DNA of 64,000 bases from Sva-07 sp963716235 (GTDB taxonomy: Bacteria > Actinomycetota > Acidimicrobiia > Acidimicrobiales > Ilumatobacteraceae), in assembly GCA_963716235.1 (NCBI GenBank), contig CAVQTE010000030.1, positions 1 through 64,000 on the forward strand. Reading direction: 5' to 3'. The notes under the pieces are model-generated. The model worked only from the letters and a program-made list of their open reading frames with translations, did not search any database and had not been told where the DNA came from. Below, piece after piece: positions 10,641 to 20,610 of the stretch. The position numbers and the translations under genes are program-made. Each line of letters starts with the position of its first letter. The stretch's first letter is position 1.

Positions 10641-11876
10641 GGCGGATTCAGGTGGTCGTTGCAACGGTAGCTGGCGCGGTGTGGACGTGGCGGTTGAAGA
10701 TCTCGTGGGGAGTTCTCATGCCGAGGGTCTTTCGGGGCCGGTTGTTGAGTTCCTGGGCGACCTCGGCGACCCGGTCAGCGGAGTGGTTGTTGAGGTCGGT
10801 GCTCTTGGGGAAGTACTGGCGAATCAGCCCGTTGGTGTTTTCGTTGGTGCCTCGTTGCCAGGGGCTGTGCGGCTCGCAGAAGTAGATGCTGATCCCCGAC
10901 GCTGCGGCGATCTGACGGTGCTGGGCAAGCTCGGTGCCTTGGTCCCACGTGAGGGTTCTGACGGCCCCGGCCGGCAGAGCTGCAAGGGCTGCGACGATGG
11001 CCGTGTGAACCGCGGGGGCCTTGTGGCCGTCGGGCAACGGGACCATCACCACAAAGCGACTGGTGCGTTCCACGAGGGTGGCGATGGCTGATCGACAGTT
11101 GGTTCCCACGATCAGATCGCCTTCCCAGTGGCCGGCTTGTCGGCGGTCGTCGACTTCGGCCGGGCGTTGATCGATCATCGTCATGTCACAGATCCTCGGC
11201 AGTCGCTTGCCGACAAGTCCTCGCGGTTTGCGGATGCGTCGACGGGTGCGCAAGTGCAGGTGCAACCCGGCCGGGAGCGGGTTCTCGCGGTAGAGCGCCG
11301 CGTAGATCGTCTCGAACGCCACGTTCATTTCTGGTCGATCCCCGAACCGTTCAGCCAGGTGCAAGCTGATCTGCTCGGGACTCCACTTCAGACACAACTT
11401 GGACTGCACGACATCTCGAAGCTCGCGGTGGTCGAGCTTGAACGCCTTGGGCCGACACCGACGTCGAACAGTCCGACGCTGCGCAGTGTGCGGCCCATAA
11501 CGGCCGCCGCCCTGGTTGCGTTTCAGCTCCCGACTGATCGTCGACGGGGCACGCTCGAGATGACGGGCGATCGAGCGGATCGACTCACCAGCCATCTTGA
11601 AGTCGGCAATCCTGATCCGCTCATCAACCGACAGATACCGCCCCGACAACTCGGGCGGCTTCACCGGTGCCCGCCCCCTGGTCGCGCAGGATCCAACGAT
11701 GGCCGGTTCTGCGGGTCACGCCGAGATCCTCACACGCAGCAGTCACCGACACACCGCTGCCCACCATCGACCAGAAACGATCCCTATTGGCGACCTGCTC
11801 CTCTTTCGACCACACACGAACCATCGAACCGACCTCCCAGAAATGGACACTGTTGCGACCACCACTGAAATCCGCC
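10641..11876 (-). mobile_element. IS30-family insertion sequence
   Basis: The transposase gene is bounded by imperfect inverted repeats. The left end reads GGCGGATTCAGGTGGTCGTT from 10641. The right end, read on the minus strand from 11876, is GGCGGATTTCAGTGGTGGTC. The element is about 1236 bp, normal for IS30-type elements with a long N-terminal HTH. I see no convincing target duplication. The transposase is frameshifted, so this copy is probably not autonomous. Confidence 0.8.
10648..11824 (-). pseudogene. IS30-like transposase, one frameshift
   Basis: DDE transposase. The N-terminal part (from ATG 11824, MVRVWSKEEQVANRDRF) with an HTH (VTAACEDLGVTRRTGHRWI) is in one frame. After a shift near 11665, in a run of C's, the main 338-residue part follows: HTH_38 (SIARHLERAPSTISRELKRN), then catalytic Asp in HWEGDLIVG, Asp in TWDQGTEL and Glu in NENTNGLIRQYFPK. 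It ends at 10648 close to the left repeat. Confidence 0.9.
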
Positions 11877-12011
11877 ACCGCCAACTGAGACTGGATCACC
11901 GATCGGCAATCGGGTCATCGACGACCACGGCATCGCTCGTGTGGCGTCCCGCTATCGGACAAGCAGCTACGGGTAGTGCCGCCTGCGTGCTGCCGGGTCT
12001 CCGGTTCGGGG

Positions 12012-14696
12012 TTATCGGGCGTTGTCAATGTGGTGGCGGGCGTAGTGGACGGCTTCGGTGACGGTCATTGCCGCCCCGGTGCGGACACATTTGTCGAATG
12101 TCTCGGCGTCGAGCCCGCCGCGGACACGATCGACCACCACCGTGTACTCGGCCCACCCATCCCACATGTTGCTCACTTCATCGAAGTCGAGGGACAGGTT
12201 GGTGGCACGGGTGAGGGTGGCGGTACCGCAGAAGGTGGCGGCGATCTCGGGTCGCCCAGTCCGGTCGAAGAACACCATCAGGTTGGCGAACACCATCGTC
12301 AGGCCGGCGGTGGCGCCGGATCGGTGGAGCGAGTCGATACTCGCGGCGAACAGGTCCAGTGCCAGGTCGATGTCACCATGGGTGGCTTCGAGCCCGGCCG
12401 CTTCGTTGGCGATGACCGCTTCCACGTACGGGATCCGGTGTTGGCGGGTGTAGGCGAGGCCGTCACGGAAGGTGTCGAGCGCTCGTTGAGGGTCGGTCAC
12501 GGTGTACGCTGCCCGTACCCGTAGTAGGCGAAGGCGATCCAGTACGGGTTGGCATGGGCGCGGGCAGCGGTCATGGTGTCGTCTGCGATCGCGATCGCCT
12601 CATCGAATCGCCCGGCCACCGCAAGACCGGGGATCAGCCCGCACAGACCGAGGACGCGGGCGAGTCCGGTCTGGGCGGCGAGCCCGGTACAGATCTCCAC
12701 GCACCGGTCGGACCGCCCGGCGTAGAGGTCGGAAAAGGCCACCCTGAAGGCGGCCCATCCGTTGGCGAAGGGTTGGTAGCCGGGTTCATCCTGCAACGTG
12801 ACCGCCACCTCGGCATACCCGACGGCATCCTCCGCTCGATCTGTGTACGCGCAGTAGCTGGCCGCGGTGTACAGGCGAGGGAGTTGGGTGACGTCGGCGG
12901 CGACCGCCGCGGGGAGGAGTTCTTCGGCCCAACCGATCGGCTCGAACTGCTGCAGACAGAACGCGAGCATGGTGGTGTGCGCAGCGATCGCAGTTGCGGT
13001 GGCGAGGTCGTCGCGGTCGGTCGCCCAGCGGAACCCCGACCGCAGGTTGTCGAACTCGACGTCGACCCACTCGGTCGCGGCGTCATAGCCGGGCCCGTCC
13101 CACAGCTCCCAGTGAGCGACGACCTGGTCGGCGTAGTAGTGGGCGTGACGATCGCGGAGCTCACCGAGACCGCCGACGGTGGCGTGTTGATCCTCGGTGA
13201 ACTGGCGGATCGTTTCCAACATCGCGAACCGGGTCCCGCCACCCGTCCGGTTGGCGGTCAGCAACGACTTGCGGACCAACGAATCAACAAGGTCCAACAT
13301 CTGTACTCGTCGAAGCCGCCGTGCACCGCCGTCACCGACACCGTGTCGAAGCCGCCGGCGAACACCGCACACGCCGCCAACACCGACTGCTCATCTTCGC
13401 TGAGCAGGTCATAGGACCATTGCACCGCCTGCCGCAACGTTTGATGCCGTTCCAACCCGCGACGGGAACCCGACAACAGCCGGAACCGGTCGTTCAGGCG
13501 TGCCAACACCTCGGTCGGGGTCATCGACACCATCCGCGCCGCTGCCAACTCGATCGCCAACGCGATCCCATCCAACCGCCGACAGATCTCCGTCACCGCG
13601 TCGACATCGACCTCGTCATCGACGCTGAACCCAGGGACTACTGCCCGGGCGCGTTCGATGAACAACTCCACCGCCGCAGAGGCGGCACCATCGCGGACAT
13701 CCAACGACGGCACCGGCCACAAATGCTCCGCCCCGACCCGCAACCCCTCCCGGCTGGTCGCGATCACCGACACCGTCGACGAACGCTCGAGGATCGTCTC
13801 GATCAGACTCCGCAGCCGCGTCGAGCACATGCTCACAGTTGTCGAACACGATCAGTATCCGTCGCCCGGCCAACGTGTCCGCGATGTGGTCGGTCACCGA
13901 CTTGCCCGGCTGCTGGGTGATCCCCAACTCGGTCGCGACCGCATCAGGCACCGCTGCGGGGTCACCGACCGGGGCCAACTCCACCAGCCACACCCCATCA
14001 ACGAACTCGGGCACCAACTCTGCTGCGACCTGCACCGCCAAACGGGTCTTGCCCACCCCACCAACACCCGTCAACGTCACCAAACGATGCGCCCGCACCA
14101 ACTCCGCCAGCTCTTTCACCTCCACGTCGCGACCCACGAACGACGTCGTCTGCGCCGGCAGGTTCCCCGGCACCGCATCCACCGTGCGCACCCTCGGGAA
14201 CTCGACACGCAGACCATCAGCGCGGACCTGGAACAGACGCTCCACACCGGACAGATCCCGCAGACGGTGCTCACCCAAATCCAACAGATCAACACCCGAC
14301 ACCAACGACGCCGACACACCCGACACCAGGATCTGACCGCCATGACCAACCGCCATCACCCTCGCCGCACGATTCAACACCGGACCGAAATAGTCCTCAC
14401 CACGCTGCTCAGCCTCACCCGTCGCGATCCCCATCCGCACCGGCAACCCCAACCGACGCTGCGCCTCGATCGCCACGTCGACCGCCGACTGCGCCGACGA
14501 GAAGGCGGCACACACCCCATCGCCGGTGTGCTTGAACAACCAACCACCTTCGCGACTCGATCGCCGCCCGCAACACGTCATCGTGGGCAGCGAGTTCGGT
14601 GCGCATCGCGTCCGGGTCCGCCTCCCAACGCTTCGTGGAACCCTCGATATCGGTGAACAGAAACGTCACCGTCCCCGAAGGTCGATCCCCAGACAT
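12012..14696 (-). pseudogene. Adenylate/guanylate cyclase domain + NB-ARC ATPase + TPR regulator, four frameshifts
   Basis: A large actinobacterial regulator split over five consecutive frames: 14696-14415, 14581-13616, 13836-13258, 13372-12497 and 12500-12012. In order: class III cyclase with metal-binding FTDIEGST (residues 14-21) and HTGDGVCAAF; a P-loop ATPase with GVGGVGKT, the Walker B stretch LIVFDNCEH and ATSREGL; a winged-helix-like segment (LVRKSLLTAN); then TPR-like helices to the end (HIDNAR). Proteins of this layout couple a cyclase-like domain to an STAND ATPase and act as sensors or regulators; no ligand is known. The stop codon TAA lies inside a copy of the GATAACCCCG motif that recurs in this region. 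Confidence 0.85.
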
Positions 14697-14764
14697 CGCC
14701 AGACACTAGATGACCACAGCAGACACCGAAGATGGGGCAGCGACTCACCCTCCGGTCGATGCCG

Positions 14765-15634
14765 TCAGGGACGATTCCGCCACACCTTGATGACGGCAGA
14801 GAGCTCCTCATCGCCGTATCCCGATTCGATGCTCCTGGAGAGCACCCCATCGAAGAAGTCGAGGAACTCGGCATTGTCACCGCGTTCGCGCCGCTCGCTC
14901 GCCCATGCAGAGATCGGGGCCGCGTACGTCTTCAGCGCTGCCTCGGTGTCCTCGAAACGGTTCTCGACGATCGACGAGAGCAGATGGCCTATCACTTCCA
15001 CGATGGTCGGAACAGATTGCTGGACGATCTCGGCGAAGACTTCGACGGGGAAGTCCTCCGCTTCACACAGCAGCGCACCGTGGATCGCTCCGAGTGCCAT
15101 TGCCACCGTCGTCGTCACGACCGCCGAATCGAGCGCTGCCGGCGACCGGAGGTTCTCGCCCAGGTGCACCGACGCACCACCGAGATCGAGCAGAAGCGAA
15201 CTGCAGCGGTCCCACGCACTGGGATGACCCGCTACGAGCACGCCCACCTCGGCACTGCCGATCTGGCTCGGGTACGCCAGGATCACACCATCGAGGTAGT
15301 CGACACCGGCCGCCTGGGCCCACCCGCCGAGTTCTTCGGCCTGTGTGCCGGTACCGGTGGTCAACTGAACGAGAACCTTTCCGGCCAGCGCATCAGCGGT
15401 CGTGTCAAGAACCTCTCGGGTGTCTGCGTATCCGCCGACACACACGATCGTGATCGGGCTCGCCGCAACGGCATCGCGGGGTGTCGCTGCCTGAACTGCT
15501 CCAGCGGCGACGAGCGGCGCTGCCTTGACGGCCGTCCGGTTCCAGACAGTGACTTCATGTCCCTTCTCGATCAGCGTCGCTGCGAGAGCGCTCCCCATCG
15601 CACCCAGTCCGATAACAGTGACATCGCTCATCAT
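14765..15634 (-). CDS. NADPH-dependent imine reductase-type oxidoreductase
   Basis: Intact 289-residue member of the 6-phosphogluconate/hydroxyisobutyrate dehydrogenase fold, closest to imine reductases. The N-terminal Rossmann motif is GLGAMGSALA (from residue 9) with VWNRT, where Arg/Thr favour NADPH. The segment YLDGVILAYPSQIGSAE is characteristic of the imine reductase group. The C-terminal helical half (ALGAIHGALLCEAEDFPVEV) would form the domain-swapped dimer. Start: either ATG of the MMSDV pair (15634 or 15631); upstream Met codons lack family homology. Standing alone between a decayed regulator and the repeat region, it may be cargo. The natural substrate is unknown. Confidence 0.85.
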   Translation of the reverse strand: MMSDVTVIGLGAMGSALAATLIEKGHEVTVWNRTAVKAAPLVAAGAVQAATPRDAVAASPITIVCVGGYADTREVLDTTADALAGKVLVQLTTGTGTQAEELGGWAQAAGVDYLDGVILAYPSQIGSAEVGVLVAGHPSAWDRCSSLLLDLGGASVHLGENLRSPAALDSAVVTTTVAMALGAIHGALLCEAEDFPVEVFAEIVQQSVPTIVEVIGHLLSSIVENRFEDTEAALKTYAAPISAWASERRERGDNAEFLDFFDGVLSRSIESGYGDEELSAVIKVWRNRP

Positions 15635-16115
15635 GGCCTCCAGCCGGATTGAACTTCCCCTCGACGCAGTCTCCAGCACCAACGAGGCCTTGTCCAGCAA
15701 GTCAGCCGAGACCGCAGCATCCCCGCATCCGCCCGGGTACCGCAGTGCCGGTCGACTGTCGTTCCCCGCCGTCCGGATGAGGACCGGCTACTGAGACGGC
15801 TCGCTTTGGATCACCGCCACGGTGTGGCCCGAGCGCACCCGATAACGCGAGCCGCCGTGATGAGCCAACGGACGCGGCAACGATCACAACGGTGCGGCCC
15901 TTCCGTGACACGAGATAACCCCGTCCCGACCGGGGGTTCGGGCGCAGTCGCTGAGGGCGTTGTGTCGTCTCGATCCGCGACTCGCCCGGTCGATCCAGCC
16001 GGACTCGGGCGCGGACACGCCGATGAATCGGTGGATCGAACCTCGTCAGTACGTTCTGGCAATGTCGTTGTGGCGTGACTGCCGCCGCCGAGAGTGAATG
16101 ACGAAGGAGGACGCC
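15635..16115. other. Spacer holding dispersed repeat copy A
   Basis: No gene is supported. The stretch contains the paired GATAAC repeat (15836-15922) described separately, and the ribosome site AAGGAGG (16101-16107) of the DUF1905 gene. Confidence 0.5.
15836..15922 (+). repeat. Dispersed intergenic repeat, copy A
   Basis: Layout: GCGCACCCGATAACGCG, about 45 bases, GGTGCGGCCC, about 10 bases, then GAGATAACCCCGTCC. The two GATAAC cores are 72 bases apart. The same layout recurs near 17.1, 20.7, 21.7, 29.6, 31.4 and 36.3 kb. Confidence 0.6.
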
Positions 16116-16406
16116 ATGACCCAGCCCACAATCGGACCGTTGGATATCACGTTCACCGCCGCGTTGGGGCGAGTACGCGAGGGCGACACATGGACGTGCG
16201 TTCAACTGCCCGACTCCGCCGCCGTGTTCGGCACCCGCGGTCTCGTCAAGGCTGCCGGCACCGTCGACGGCGTAGCGTTTCGCAGCTCGTTCATGGCGCT
16301 CGGCGACGGCACCCACAAGCTTCCCATCGTGGCTGCTATACGTAAGGCCATCGGCAAGAGCGACGGTGACGACGTGGTCGTCCACTTGGAGCAACGTCTC
16401 AGCTGA
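16116..16406 (+). CDS. DUF1905 domain protein
   Basis: Small protein of 96 residues with the beta-barrel-type DUF1905 pattern: DITFTAALGRV near the start, WTCVQLP, GTRGLVKAAGTVDGVAFRSSF and LPIVAAIRKAIGKSDGDDVVVHLE. The biochemical role of this family is not established; it is often fused to or near YdeI-type proteins. The start at 16116 is chosen over 16098 because AAGGAGG lies 9 bases before it. A frequent type of gene in integron cassettes and accessory islands. Confidence 0.8.
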   Translation: MTQPTIGPLDITFTAALGRVREGDTWTCVQLPDSAAVFGTRGLVKAAGTVDGVAFRSSFMALGDGTHKLPIVAAIRKAIGKSDGDDVVVHLEQRLS

Positions 16407-16483
16407 CGCGAGCCGGCGATCGGAGGCGCGGTGATGCGAGCGCATAGCGATGAGTTCGCAGCGCCACGGCCGTCAGTGATGAC

Positions 16484-16950
16484 ATGGAAGACATGAACAT
16501 GACCGAACCCGATCTGGCCGACCTGAACGGGACCATGACTGCGGTGATCCATGGTGTTGTGCCCATGGCCGAGATCGCCGACTTCTTCGACCGCTCGTTC
16601 TCCGAGCTGGCCACCGTGCTCGAGGGACAAGACGTGGCACCGACGGGACCGGCATTCGCCCGCTACGCCGGGCCGCCCGGGGAAACCGCCGACCTCGAAG
16701 TCGGTTTCCCCGTTCACGAACCGGTGACTGAGGGTCAAGTGCATCCAGCTCGTTGCCGGCCGTGCCGCACGCCTCCTCCACACTGGTGGCTACGGCCAGC
16801 TCGGCGAGTCGTGGGGTCGCCTGGGCGCATGGATCGCCGACCAGGGTCTCACACCCGGCGCTGACCTGTGGGAGGTCTACGTAACCGAACCGCATCCCGA
16901 CACGGATCCTACGACCTTCGCACGGAGCTCTTCTGGACGGTCCGGTACAA
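16484..16950 (+). pseudogene. GyrI-like / AraC-type effector-binding domain protein, frameshifted
   Basis: Starts MEDMNMTEPDLADLNG at 16484 and reads a SOUL/GyrI-like fold: MAEIADFFDRSFSELATVLEG, then FARYAGPPGETADLEVGFPV. One shift near 16735 leads to AGRAARLLHTGGYGQLGESW, LGAWIADQGLTPGADLWEVY and TEPHPDTDP. A second near 16905 leads to the family-typical ending LRTELFWTVR. The fold binds small hydrophobic or aromatic ligands; here it is a stand-alone domain without an HTH. No clean stop follows the restored frame, so the end is approximate. Repeat copy L lies about 130 bases downstream in the same orientation. Confidence 0.75.
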
Positions 16951-18242
16951 CGTGCTCCACGGACCGCTGCTCCCAACGTGCTCAGACGACGGCCGAGCCA
17001 GCCGAGCCCGACGCAAGAACGGCAATACCCCCGCCGCCCTGCCCGGTCGTCACCCAGAATTGTCCACAACTGGAGTACTCGATAATGAATCTGCTGATCC
17101 CTGTCGCGGGACTTCCGACACGCCACTCGACTTCGGCCCAACCGTGACGATAATCGTGGGGACGTCGATGCTCGCCAGCGCCGGAACTGCGGTGGCTCTG
17201 TATTTTTATTAGTCCTGGATGTTCCGGGGGTGCGAGGTTCGAGTTGACCGTTCATACGTGCCGAGAACGGAAGGGCTCGTCAGCTGTGTGCGGGGCATCG
17301 AGATCGTGCCCATTCAATGATCTTGAGTTGCTGAGGCCCGCAGCCGATGGCCTATCAGTGAAGAAGTCCGACTGCTCCATGCGATTGCGACTCGCAGTGT
17401 CGCAATGGTAAACGCCCAGACGCGTCTGCGTCGAGTCACCTGGACTGCGGTTGGAGTTCTACTTGCGACGGCTTCGTGCGTTCGGACCGACGATTCGATC
17501 ACCGACAAGCAACAAGTCGTGATGCGTCTCGAGCGAAGCGGAACTGCGTAGACCAGGATCGAAGCTGAACGACCGGCTTGCCGGTGACCTCGTGCTGGAA
17601 GCACGCACCGCTCAAGCTGCCTATTGCGTGAACGGCTGGTACTGGGCCGACGACGTCACCTTGACCCTGCGTGCTCGTGGCAACGTCGCCTCGGCTGGTT
17701 CGCGCCGCCGAGGTCGTCGAGGCAGGCGACTTCGACGTAGCGATGGCCACAGCAGTCGAACAATCTCTCCTCGACTCCGATGTTGACCGTGAGAACGCGT
17801 CCGTCTTCGGATCTCGGCGCAGAGGTCCGGGACCGCTGGGACGTCGCCGATCTCGAGGGCGTACCTCCAGGCCACGTCGATGCCTCCATCGGAGGGGGCA
17901 TCGCAACGATTTGTCGTGTACGCAGTGTCCACGACCACCTCGCAGCAGTATGTCTATTTCATCGATCTGGAGAAGTGCTGATCGTGGCTGCCATCAACCG
18001 ATTTGCTCAAGACCCTATTTGGGTAGGACGAGGTTCTCGATCGCCGGCTCGGACACTGAGGTCATCATGAAGTCCAAGAACTGCGACGAGGTGGACTTCC
18101 CGTAAGCCGAGAGGCGACAGCCATGCCTCACTGGAGCGCCGGAGCAGCGCGCACGGCCTGTCTGCGATGACTCCGCTGCCGTTCGTGCCCTGAGTGGTGC
18201 CCGATAACGCTCCGAGTAATCACGAGTGGTGTGACCGCGGCG
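16951..18242. other. Decayed spacer with repeat L and a gene remnant
   Basis: Mostly non-coding. On the minus strand between about 18110 and 17640, three frames give protein-like fragments: KSTSSQFLDFMMTSVSEP near 18080, DTAYTTNRCDAPSDGGIDVA near 17930, and VLTVNIGVEERLFDCCGHRY near 17780. Together they look like one heavily frameshifted unknown gene. At 17145-17212 on the plus strand a frame ends with one hydrophobic stretch (VTIIVGTSMLASAGTAVALY); I cannot assign a start. Confidence 0.35.
17076..17159 (+). repeat. Dispersed intergenic repeat, copy L
   Basis: Layout: GTACTCGATAATGAATC, about 45 bases, TTCGGCCCAACC, then GTGACGATAATCGTGG, with 68 bases between cores. It lies downstream of the GyrI-like gene and in the same direction. 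Confidence 0.5.
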
Positions 18243-18742
18243 TCACGCTCCGACATCGTGGGGTTCGTCGGGCACACCTTCGAGGAGTAGCAGCCGGAGA
18301 TAGCGAGTGAGCGAGGCAGGCACGAATCGTTCGGTGCCCGCTGACGCGGCTTCCTCGATGGGCCACCATCGAAGGCTGCGGTTCGTGGCGCCTCGACCGA
18401 GTCGACGTTGTTGAGTGCTGCCTCGACGGTGCCGTCGTGACGGGCGAGGTAGAACTCCTCCTGCTGGTGGATCACCACTCCGTCCCACTCGAAGCGATGC
18501 TCCCGTCGCCACACCGGGCCCAGCAAGCTCGCTGGCGTCACCGTGATGCCGGTTTCCTCGTGCAGTTCGCGTGCTGCAGCTTCACGAGCTGTTTCCCCGG
18601 GTTCGATGGCACCGCCCGGCGTCAACCAGAACGGTGCAGCGCTGGCCGGGACGACCTCGATCAGCAGGATCGCATCGTCGGCGTCGAGCAGTACGACCCG
18701 TCCCGCCTGTCGCTCGATGATTTCGGACTCAGTCGAGTTCAA
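18243..18742 (-). pseudogene. Nudix hydrolase, one frameshift
   Basis: Nucleoside-diphosphate-linked-X hydrolase. The Nudix box occupies residues 43-66 and has every consensus position (GG at 43-44, PGET, RELHEETG). After NNVDS near 18410 the frame moves and the C-terminus continues with NRSLRWWPIEEAASAG and LTRYLRLLLLEGVPDEP to 18243. I place the start at the TTG 18742, because it overlaps the TGA of the upstream DUF402 gene (TTGA), indicating translational coupling on the same transcript. The substrate is unknown. Confidence 0.8.
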
Positions 18743-19371
18743 CGGTGTACCTTGTTCCAGTCGGCGGGCAGTTGCGGAGCCGGCCATGATCGATCCGGTG
18801 TCCACGACGGCCACGGATCACAGAACGGAGCCAGGCCCTGTTCGATGTCGTCGATCACCGACAACGCGGTCGCTTGAACCTGATCGCCCAAGTCGGGATC
18901 GAAGATGCCGCGTTCGACGATCTCGTCGAACTCCTCTCGGTCTTTCCATCGCCACGACAGGTCCGGCTCCACCACGATGTCGAGCATCAGGTCCATCGCT
19001 TCGAACCCGATCGGGGTCCGGCACATCGGCTCCTGCAGGTTGACGTACCAGCCGAGGTGACTGCCGTCGGGACGCCACGACACCAAGATCGTGTACCAGT
19101 CATCGGGCCGCACGATCCACAGACTCGACACGTCCCACACGTGCTCACCCAGTACCCAGTCCCGGTACTCGAGGCTGGCGATGGTTCGAGCATGTACATC
19201 GCCCGGATCTGGACGCGTCGGCGGCGTGATCGGAACCTTGCGAACCGTGCCATGAGGAATCCACAGCAACGTCCGCCGTGCGGTGTCCTCCACGACGATC
19301 AGCGGCCGCGCCGCCCAGAGACGACCATCCCACACCTCCTGATGCACGACCGTCTCACCCCGCTGCCACAC
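18739..19371 (-). CDS. DUF402 family protein
   Basis: Intact, 210 residues. It shows the DUF402 pattern of a beta-barrel nucleotide phosphatase/hydrolase-like fold: WQRGETVVHQEVW, YTILVSWRPDGSHLGWYVNLQ, then the conserved acidic run AMDLMLDIVVEPDLSWRWKD and DEFDEI-like EEFDEIVERG. Relatives include FomD and nucleoside-diphosphatase-like proteins; the reaction here is not known. Its stop overlaps the Nudix start, so the two probably form one operon on the minus strand. Confidence 0.8.
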   Translation of the reverse strand: MWQRGETVVHQEVWDGRLWAARPLIVVEDTARRTLLWIPHGTVRKVPITPPTRPDPGDVHARTIASLEYRDWVLGEHVWDVSSLWIVRPDDWYTILVSWRPDGSHLGWYVNLQEPMCRTPIGFEAMDLMLDIVVEPDLSWRWKDREEFDEIVERGIFDPDLGDQVQATALSVIDDIEQGLAPFCDPWPSWTPDRSWPAPQLPADWNKVHR

Positions 19372-19639
19372 CGTCGAATCTTCGCAGATCTCGCCGCGAG
19401 CAGGATCCCTACCGACAGGGCGCTCCTGCTAGTGGGCGCACACTTCGACACGCAGAATCCCGGCGGTCGGCCGTCCGAAGGCACTCGGGTTCGGCCCTTC
19501 TGCGGCGGCGCATAATCGCGGGCGGAAGGGGTCATTTGATCGCTGGGTCAACAGTGTTTCAGGTAGCGCAGATTGCCCGGTATGTGCGCTCCCTGGCAAG
19601 CGATCTGGATGGGTTCTTGAGGCACGTAGCCTTCCGATC
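19372..19639. other. Spacer with a 21-bp repeat
   Basis: No gene. A line of sequence at 19432-19475 (GGGCGCACACTTCGACACGC followed by AGAATCCCGG) resembles a degenerate repeat core. At 19569-19589 is an exact 21-bp match to 30142-30162. Confidence 0.4.
19569..19589 (-). repeat. 21-bp repeat, copy N
   Basis: The stretch containing TGCCCGGTATGTGCGC is identical over 21 bases to 30142-30162. Sixteen of these bases recur inverted at 20116-20131, so the gene at 19640-20095 sits between two inverted copies. Confidence 0.7.
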
Positions 19640-20095
19640 GTGCTGCCTGTGCGTGAGCCTGACGATGCCGAGGTGAGAGCTGTCGTGTTGAATGGCCTCG
19701 CCGCCGGGGAAGCCGTGGTGGACATCGCACGCGTGCTGAAGGACTTCCACGGCGATCGGTCGGCCTACCCGGCCGCGGTACTGATGGAGCTCGCCGCAGA
19801 TGCGTTCCTCGCATGCGGATCGACACGGAGTAGCCGACTCGAGCTCGACGGACTCGCGGAGCGGATGCTTCCCGAAGACCCCGCGCACGGCAACACGGGA
19901 CACTCCAAGCGCCGGCACTGCGTGCAAGGAGCCGTCCTGATCGCGGCTGGCGCCGAGCCCGAGGACACGGGATGGTGGCGCCTCGATGACCTGTGGCGAC
20001 ACGCCCTCGATGCGGTCGTCGTCTTCGTCCGGGCTGCCGCCGAGCGTCAAGGCGTCTCGGTCGAGATGGTGTGTCGCTCGCTGAAGTCGCCTTGA
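19640..20095 (+). CDS. Hypothetical protein
   Basis: Intact open frame of 151 residues that I cannot assign. It reads as a mainly helical, acidic protein: DDAEVRAVVLNGLAAGEAVV, ELAADAFLACG, HGNTGHSKRRHCVQGAVLIA, DTGWWRLDDLWRHALDAVVV. It has no signal peptide or membrane segment. The codon pattern and residue mix look real, and it is bracketed by inverted 16-bp repeats. It precedes the SMI1/KNR4 gene on the same strand by 71 bases. Confidence 0.6.
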   Translation: MLPVREPDDAEVRAVVLNGLAAGEAVVDIARVLKDFHGDRSAYPAAVLMELAADAFLACGSTRSSRLELDGLAERMLPEDPAHGNTGHSKRRHCVQGAVLIAAGAEPEDTGWWRLDDLWRHALDAVVVFVRAAAERQGVSVEMVCRSLKSP

Positions 20096-20115
20096 CCAGA
20101 CGGGGCTTGCAGAGA

Positions 20116-20131
20116 GCGCACATACCGGGCA
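20116..20131 (+). repeat. 16-bp repeat, copy P (inverted relative to N and O)
   Basis: GCGCACATACCGGGCA starts 21 bases after the stop of the hypothetical gene. It is the reverse complement of part of the 21-bp repeats at 19569 and 30142. Confidence 0.65.
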
Positions 20132-20166
20132 CTAGGAGCGGGTCTCACGGCGCTGGATCGACGACA

Positions 20167-20610
20167 ATGGTGCTCGTGCGTGACGTGATCGAGCGGCTTA
20201 CCGCAGCAGGCCAACTTCCTGCGTCGGACCAACTTGTCGGCGTTCCAACGGGCGAACTCAATGCGTGGGAGCGCGAGCTTGGCCTGGAGCTTCCGATCGA
20301 CTACCGCTCGTTCATGGCTCTCGCTGGAGCGACGACGAGGGCGGCGTTCCGGGGCAGTGGGTTCTTCTGGCCAGCCCCGGTCGGCCTGCGACACGCCGCT
20401 CAGTTGTCGCTCGAACCGGACGAGTACGAGGCGATCCCGAACGAGGCGCTCTTCATCCTGGAGCATCAGGGATACGTCTTCGTTTGGATCGACACCTCCG
20501 ATCCGGCGTCACCCGTCTACGTGTCGCAGGAAGTGGACGTCGATGTCCAGGAGGTCAAGCGCATCGCCGACAGCTTCCGGGAATGGATGCTGCTCGCGCT
20601 GAATGAGTAG
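20167..20610 (+). CDS. SMI1/KNR4 (SUKH) family protein
   Basis: 147 residues with the SUKH-superfamily pattern: an N-terminal ELNAWERELGLELPIDYRSF followed by ALAGATTRAAF, then GYVFVWIDTSDPASPVYVSQ and a C-terminal VKRIADSFREWMLLAL. The family is best known as immunity proteins against contact-dependent toxins and as cassette cargo. No toxin lies beside it, so an orphan immunity role is inference. The start ATG 20167 is the only Met before the conserved region. Repeat copy E begins 78 bases after its stop. Confidence 0.8.
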   Translation: MVLVRDVIERLTAAGQLPASDQLVGVPTGELNAWERELGLELPIDYRSFMALAGATTRAAFRGSGFFWPAPVGLRHAAQLSLEPDEYEAIPNEALFILEHQGYVFVWIDTSDPASPVYVSQEVDVDVQEVKRIADSFREWMLLALNE

